Assembly: GCF_001598915.1 (NCBI RefSeq)
Contig: NZ_BDAP01000007.1
Coordinates: 1 to 64,000, forward strand
DNA: 64,000 bases
Source of the DNA: Williamsia muralis NBRC 105860
GTDB taxonomy: Bacteria; Actinomycetota; Actinomycetes; Mycobacteriales; Mycobacteriaceae
Direction: 5' to 3'
The position numbers and the translations under genes were made by a program. Below are positions 62,899 through 64,000 of the stretch, piece after piece (the stretch's first letter is position 1; each line of letters begins with the position of its first letter). Below the pieces are notes generated by a model. That model searched no databases, had not been told where the DNA came from, and saw nothing but the letters and a program-made list of their open reading frames with translations.

Positions 62899-64000
62899 AT
62901 GAAAAGCGCTGCTCCCAATCCGTCGCTGCCGGGTCTGGCCACTGGAAACCTGCAGGAAAACACCCGTACGCCCTCGCGGCGTGCTGTTGAGCTGCTCGAT
63001 GGGCTCAACCCCCAACAGAGGGCTGCGGTGCTGCATGCGGGGTCACCGCTGCTGATCGTCGCCGGCGCCGGGTCGGGCAAGACCGCGGTGCTCACCCGCC
63101 GGATCGCGTACCTGCTCGCCGAGCGCGACGTCAGTCCCGGCCAGGTACTCGCGATCACCTTCACCAACAAAGCGGCCGCCGAGATGCGCGAACGAGTGGT
63201 CGATCTGGTCGGTCCCCGGGCTCTGCGGATGTGGGTCAGCACTTTTCACTCCACCTGCGTGCGAATCCTGCGCGCTCAGGCGTCGCTGCTGACCGGGATG
63301 AACTCCAACTTCTCGATCTACGACGCGGACGACTCGCGCCGGTTGCTCGGCATGATCGTGCGCGACATGGACCTCGACCCCAAGAAGTTCAGCCCCCGAG
63401 GGGTCGGGATCGCGATATCCAACTTCAAGAACGAACTGGTGGATCCGGACGGTGCGGCCGCGGCCGCCGAGGAGAGCGGGGAGCCGGCCGCGCAGACGAT
63501 CGCCCAGATCTACCGGCAGTACCAGCAACGCCTGCGCGCCGCTAACGCCTTCGATTTCGACGATCTGATCGGCGAGACGGTCGGGGTGCTGCAGGCTCAT
63601 CCGGAGGTCGCGGAGTACTACCGGCGCCGATTCCGGCACGTCTTGGTCGACGAATACCAGGACACCAACCATGCGCAGTACGTGCTGGTGCGGGAGATGG
63701 TCGGAACGGGAAGCGTCGGAAACGTGAGCCCTTCGGAACTGTGTGTGGTGGGTGACGCGGATCAATCGATCTATGCCTTCCGCGGTGCCACCATCCGCAA
63801 CATCGAAGAGTTCGAGCGCGACTTCCCGGACACCGAAACCATTCTGCTGGAACAGAATTACCGATCCACACAGACCATCCTGTCGGCCGCCAACGCGGTG
63901 ATCTCCCGTAACGCGGGCCGACGCGAGAAGAAGTTGTGGACCGATTCCGGTGACGGCGAACTGATCGTCGGCTACGTCGCCGACAACGAGCACGACGAGG
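62899..64000 (+). CDS. uvrD1: ATP-dependent DNA helicase UvrD1/PcrA (5' part, cut by the window end)
   Basis: The first 367 codons of a superfamily 1A helicase; the frame stays open to base 64000. Seen are the Q motif LNPQQRAAV, Walker A GAGSGKT, motif Ia [12 protein letters not shown], Walker B VDEYQDTN, motif [16 protein letters not shown] and motif IV EQNYRST. It unwinds DNA in nucleotide excision repair and at stalled forks. The start ATG at 62899 gives an N-terminal extension of about 45 residues typical of mycobacterial UvrD1. It lies after chorismate mutase and pgi as in Rv0949. Confidence 0.94.
   Translation, partial: MKSAAPNPSLPGLATGNLQENTRTPSRRAVELLDGLNPQQRAAVLHAGSPLLIVAGAGSGKTAVLTRRIAYLLAERDVSPGQVLAITFTNKAAAEMRERVVDLVGPRALRMWVSTFHSTCVRILRAQASLLTGMNSNFSIYDADDSRRLLGMIVRDMDLDPKKFSPRGVGIAISNFKNELVDPDGAAAAAEESGEPAAQTIAQIYRQYQQRLRAANAFDFDDLIGETVGVLQAHPEVAEYYRRRFRHVLVDEYQDTNHAQYVLVREMVGTGSVGNVSPSELCVVGDADQSIYAFRGATIRNIEEFERDFPDTETILLEQNYRSTQTILSAANAVISRNAGRREKKLWTDSGDGELIVGYVADNEHDE

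Overview
The window looks like chromosomal DNA of a high-GC mycolic-acid actinobacterium (Mycobacteriales; Gordonia, Williamsia or Rhodococcus are the best guesses). The grounds are GC-rich codon use, frequent GTG starts, many 1-4 nt start/stop overlaps, and several blocks that match my memory of the Mycobacterium tuberculosis gene order: MBL hydrolase-ctpE-Rv0909-like-Rv0910-like, pruC/pruA/PRODH, and pgi-chorismate mutase-uvrD1. I see no prophage, IS element, CRISPR array or rRNA. One tRNA gene, tRNA-Arg(CCT), is present.

Left end to 13.2 kb: after the tail of an unidentified gene come a CynX-type MFS transporter and its GntR regulator, then a PucR regulator facing a long same-strand cluster. 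The cluster encodes two isopenicillin-N-synthase-like 2-oxoglutarate/Fe(II) oxygenases, a 2Fe-2S ferredoxin, a VOC protein, an NCS2 nucleobase permease, a dihydropyrimidinase/hydantoinase, an F420/flavin LLM-class oxidoreductase, an M20 carbamoylase and a class III aminotransferase. It reads as import and stepwise breakdown of a pyrimidine- or hydantoin-type ring to an amino acid and then a semialdehyde, with an unusual oxidative front end.

13.2-31.1 kb: housekeeping and accessory metabolism (aldo/keto reductase, NUDIX, MarR/FUSC pair, TetR/acyl-CoA dehydrogenase pair with a clear operator, ROK protein, thiolase), then MBL hydrolase-CtpE ATPase-MT0933-like antitoxin-lipase-SRPBCC, a membrane VWA/solute-binding fusion protein, and a three-gene flavinylation and electron-transfer module (FMN-binding lipoprotein, ApbE, RnfD-FNR fusion).

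31.1-32.7 kb: a DUF559-type nuclease-fold gene bracketed by five copies of a 56-bp nested-palindrome repeat. This is the least explained structure in the window.

32.7-46.6 kb: the proline catabolic operon with its PruC activator, tRNA-Arg, DUF2630, a mycothiol-dependent-isomerase-like protein, a secreted GH1 glycosidase, a DMT-like membrane protein, SDR-cobF, cysQ, a compact Fpg/Nei glycosylase-PI-PLC-SDR operon, and a response regulator whose likely histidine kinase lies convergently and overlaps it.

46.6-64.0 kb: the histidine kinase, a lipoprotein, an MscS channel, an ArsR-SRPBCC-DinB-like operon with a palindromic operator, a WS/DGAT-like acyltransferase and pgi, a formylglycine-generating enzyme close to a type I sulfatase with the CxPxR motif it would modify, a degenerate ApbE-like protein, a tiny protein built of five 13-residue Asp-rich repeats, chorismate mutase, a polytopic membrane protein, a membrane-anchored protein with an apparently inactivated REase-toxin-like C-terminus, and the first part of uvrD1, cut by the window edge.
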